DNA from: Actinomadura mexicana
GTDB lineage: Bacteria > Actinomycetota > Actinomycetes > Streptosporangiales > Streptosporangiaceae
Assembly: GCF_900188105.1 (NCBI RefSeq)
Contig: NZ_FZNP01000010.1
Location: forward strand, 62,001-126,000
Length of the DNA: 64,000 bases
Reading direction: 5' to 3'
Shown: positions 63,465-64,000 of the stretch, piece by piece
Position numbering within the stretch: position 1 is the first letter of the stretch
How the letters are laid out: each line of letters starts with the position of its first letter
The notes under the pieces: model-generated
Database searches by the model: none
Told to the model about the DNA's origin: nothing
Seen by the model: only the letters and a program-made list of their open reading frames with translations
Made by a program: the position numbers and the translations under genes

Positions 63465-63822
63465 TGGTCCCCCTCCAGGTGGTTTCGTCGGATCCGCGTA
63501 GATCCGAAGGTCAGGTGCACAGTTTGGCGTACAACGTCCCTGATCTGGATAAAGGGTGCGAAACAATCACGCAACGAGGCGAACCCGGATCAGCCAGCGC
63601 TCAGGGTGTATGCCCTACGGAACGCGACCGACCCACCACCGCGCGGACGCGTCGGGTGACGCTCACCACCCACCCCGGCCTCCGGGCGGGTCCGGCCCCC
63701 TGTGGCACAATCAGACAACGGGTGACCCCCGTGCGTCGCGAGATCCACCGGGTGACCGGCCACACCAGACCACCACCGCGGCGGCATCTCAAGAAAGCCA
63801 ACTTTCACAGACAGGGGTCGCT
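63465..63822. promoter_or_regulatory. Divergent promoter region, amino-acid ABC operon and malic enzyme
   Basis: The 358-bp gap holds the minus-strand promoter TTGCGT-N17-TATCCA (63574-63546). On the malic-enzyme side GGGTGAC occurs three times (63654, 63720, 63750), the last two as GGGTGACC exactly 30 bp apart. No -10/-35 could be fixed for malic enzyme, and no gene is supported. Confidence 0.45.
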
Positions 63823-64000
63823 GTGGCTGCCGAGCCCATTCCCACCGAACCGCCCTCACTGGACGACGATCCGGCCTTTCCGCTGCACCGCGGCGGGAAG
63901 CTCGAGATGCGCTCGACCATTCCCGTCCGCAACAAGGACGACCTCTCGCTGGCCTACACGCCGGGCGTCGCCCGCGTGTGCACCGCGATCGCCGACAACC
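63823..64000 (+). CDS. NAD-dependent malic enzyme, N-terminal part, cut by window edge
   Basis: The first 59 codons of a plus-strand gene, starting at GTG 63823 after an AGGGG site. LHRGGKLEMRSTIPV and SLAYTPGVARVCTAIA match the N-terminal domain of short bacterial malic enzymes, which convert malate to pyruvate and CO2. The catalytic domain lies outside the window. Confidence 0.85.
   Translation, partial: MAAEPIPTEPPSLDDDPAFPLHRGGKLEMRSTIPVRNKDDLSLAYTPGVARVCTAIADN

Overview
The window is about 64 kb of very GC-rich DNA, with long ORFs on both strands, frequent GTG (and some TTG) starts, and many ATGA or GTGA overlaps between neighbouring genes. Two tandem conservons (sensor kinase / Roadblock / DUF742 / Ras-like GTPase), a one-chain Kgd 2-oxoglutarate enzyme, an F420-type luciferase-like oxidoreductase, DUF6104, and KstR-type steroid operators all point to a mycelial actinomycete. 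My best guess is the Thermomonosporaceae (Actinomadura-like), but this is inferred from gene content only.

Layout. 0-2 kb: the start of uraD and a divergent PucR regulator (purine catabolism). 2-10.3 kb: a Clp-N/HTH regulator behind a four-half-site operator, an alpha/beta-hydrolase-fold protein that has lost its catalytic Ser and His, and an apparent lipid biosynthesis cluster. That cluster is a KASIII/OleA-like synthase, GT2, P450, OleC-like ligase and OleD-like reductase, with a second, related P450 on the other strand. 10.4-21.5 kb: a steroid or sterol side-chain region with a FadA5-like thiolase, an MBL hydrolase, two CYP125-like P450s, a 3Fe-4S ferredoxin and a Zn alcohol dehydrogenase. 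Three exact matches to the KstR consensus TnnAACnnGTTnnA lie here, two of them beside a second palindrome TGAGAC-N4-GTCTCA. Inside this region sits a GT4 / methyltransferase / alpha-toroid set and a convergent methyltransferase.

21.5-30.3 kb: assorted genes, including a secreted nuclease, a tiny membrane protein, a 26-residue Cys-rich peptide, an Asp-box beta-propeller, a DUF1707/LiaF-like protein, Uma2, a DUF985 cupin, and a MarR / F420-oxidoreductase divergent pair. 30.3-38.7 kb: a ROK-controlled sugar ABC importer with Gfo/Idh and TIM-barrel genes, flanked on both sides by non-coding repeat DNA. 38.7-47 kb: two tandem conservons. 47-53.9 kb: a CbiX-like protein, enoyl-CoA hydratase plus SDR, a DapB-like oxidoreductase, DedA, a glutathionyl-hydroquinone-reductase-like protein and AIM24. 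54-60.7 kb: kgd, a DUF6104 protein, the DUF4097/PadR pair and a quinone-oxidoreductase-like gene. 60.8-64 kb: a polar amino-acid ABC importer and the start of malic enzyme.

The most unusual signals are these. (1) OleA/OleC/OleD-like genes occur with P450s and a GT2 but no OleB. (2) Repeat families begin exactly at the stop codons of unrelated genes: TAG at three loci, TGA at two. A linked hairpin shows covarying arms. (3) A hydrolase-fold pseudoenzyme sits beside its Clp-N regulator. (4) An unannotated 26-aa metallothionein-like ORF is present. (5) The steroid promoters have a two-operator architecture. (6) An AT-rich, apparently synonymous patch lies at the 3' end of the second CYP125-like gene.
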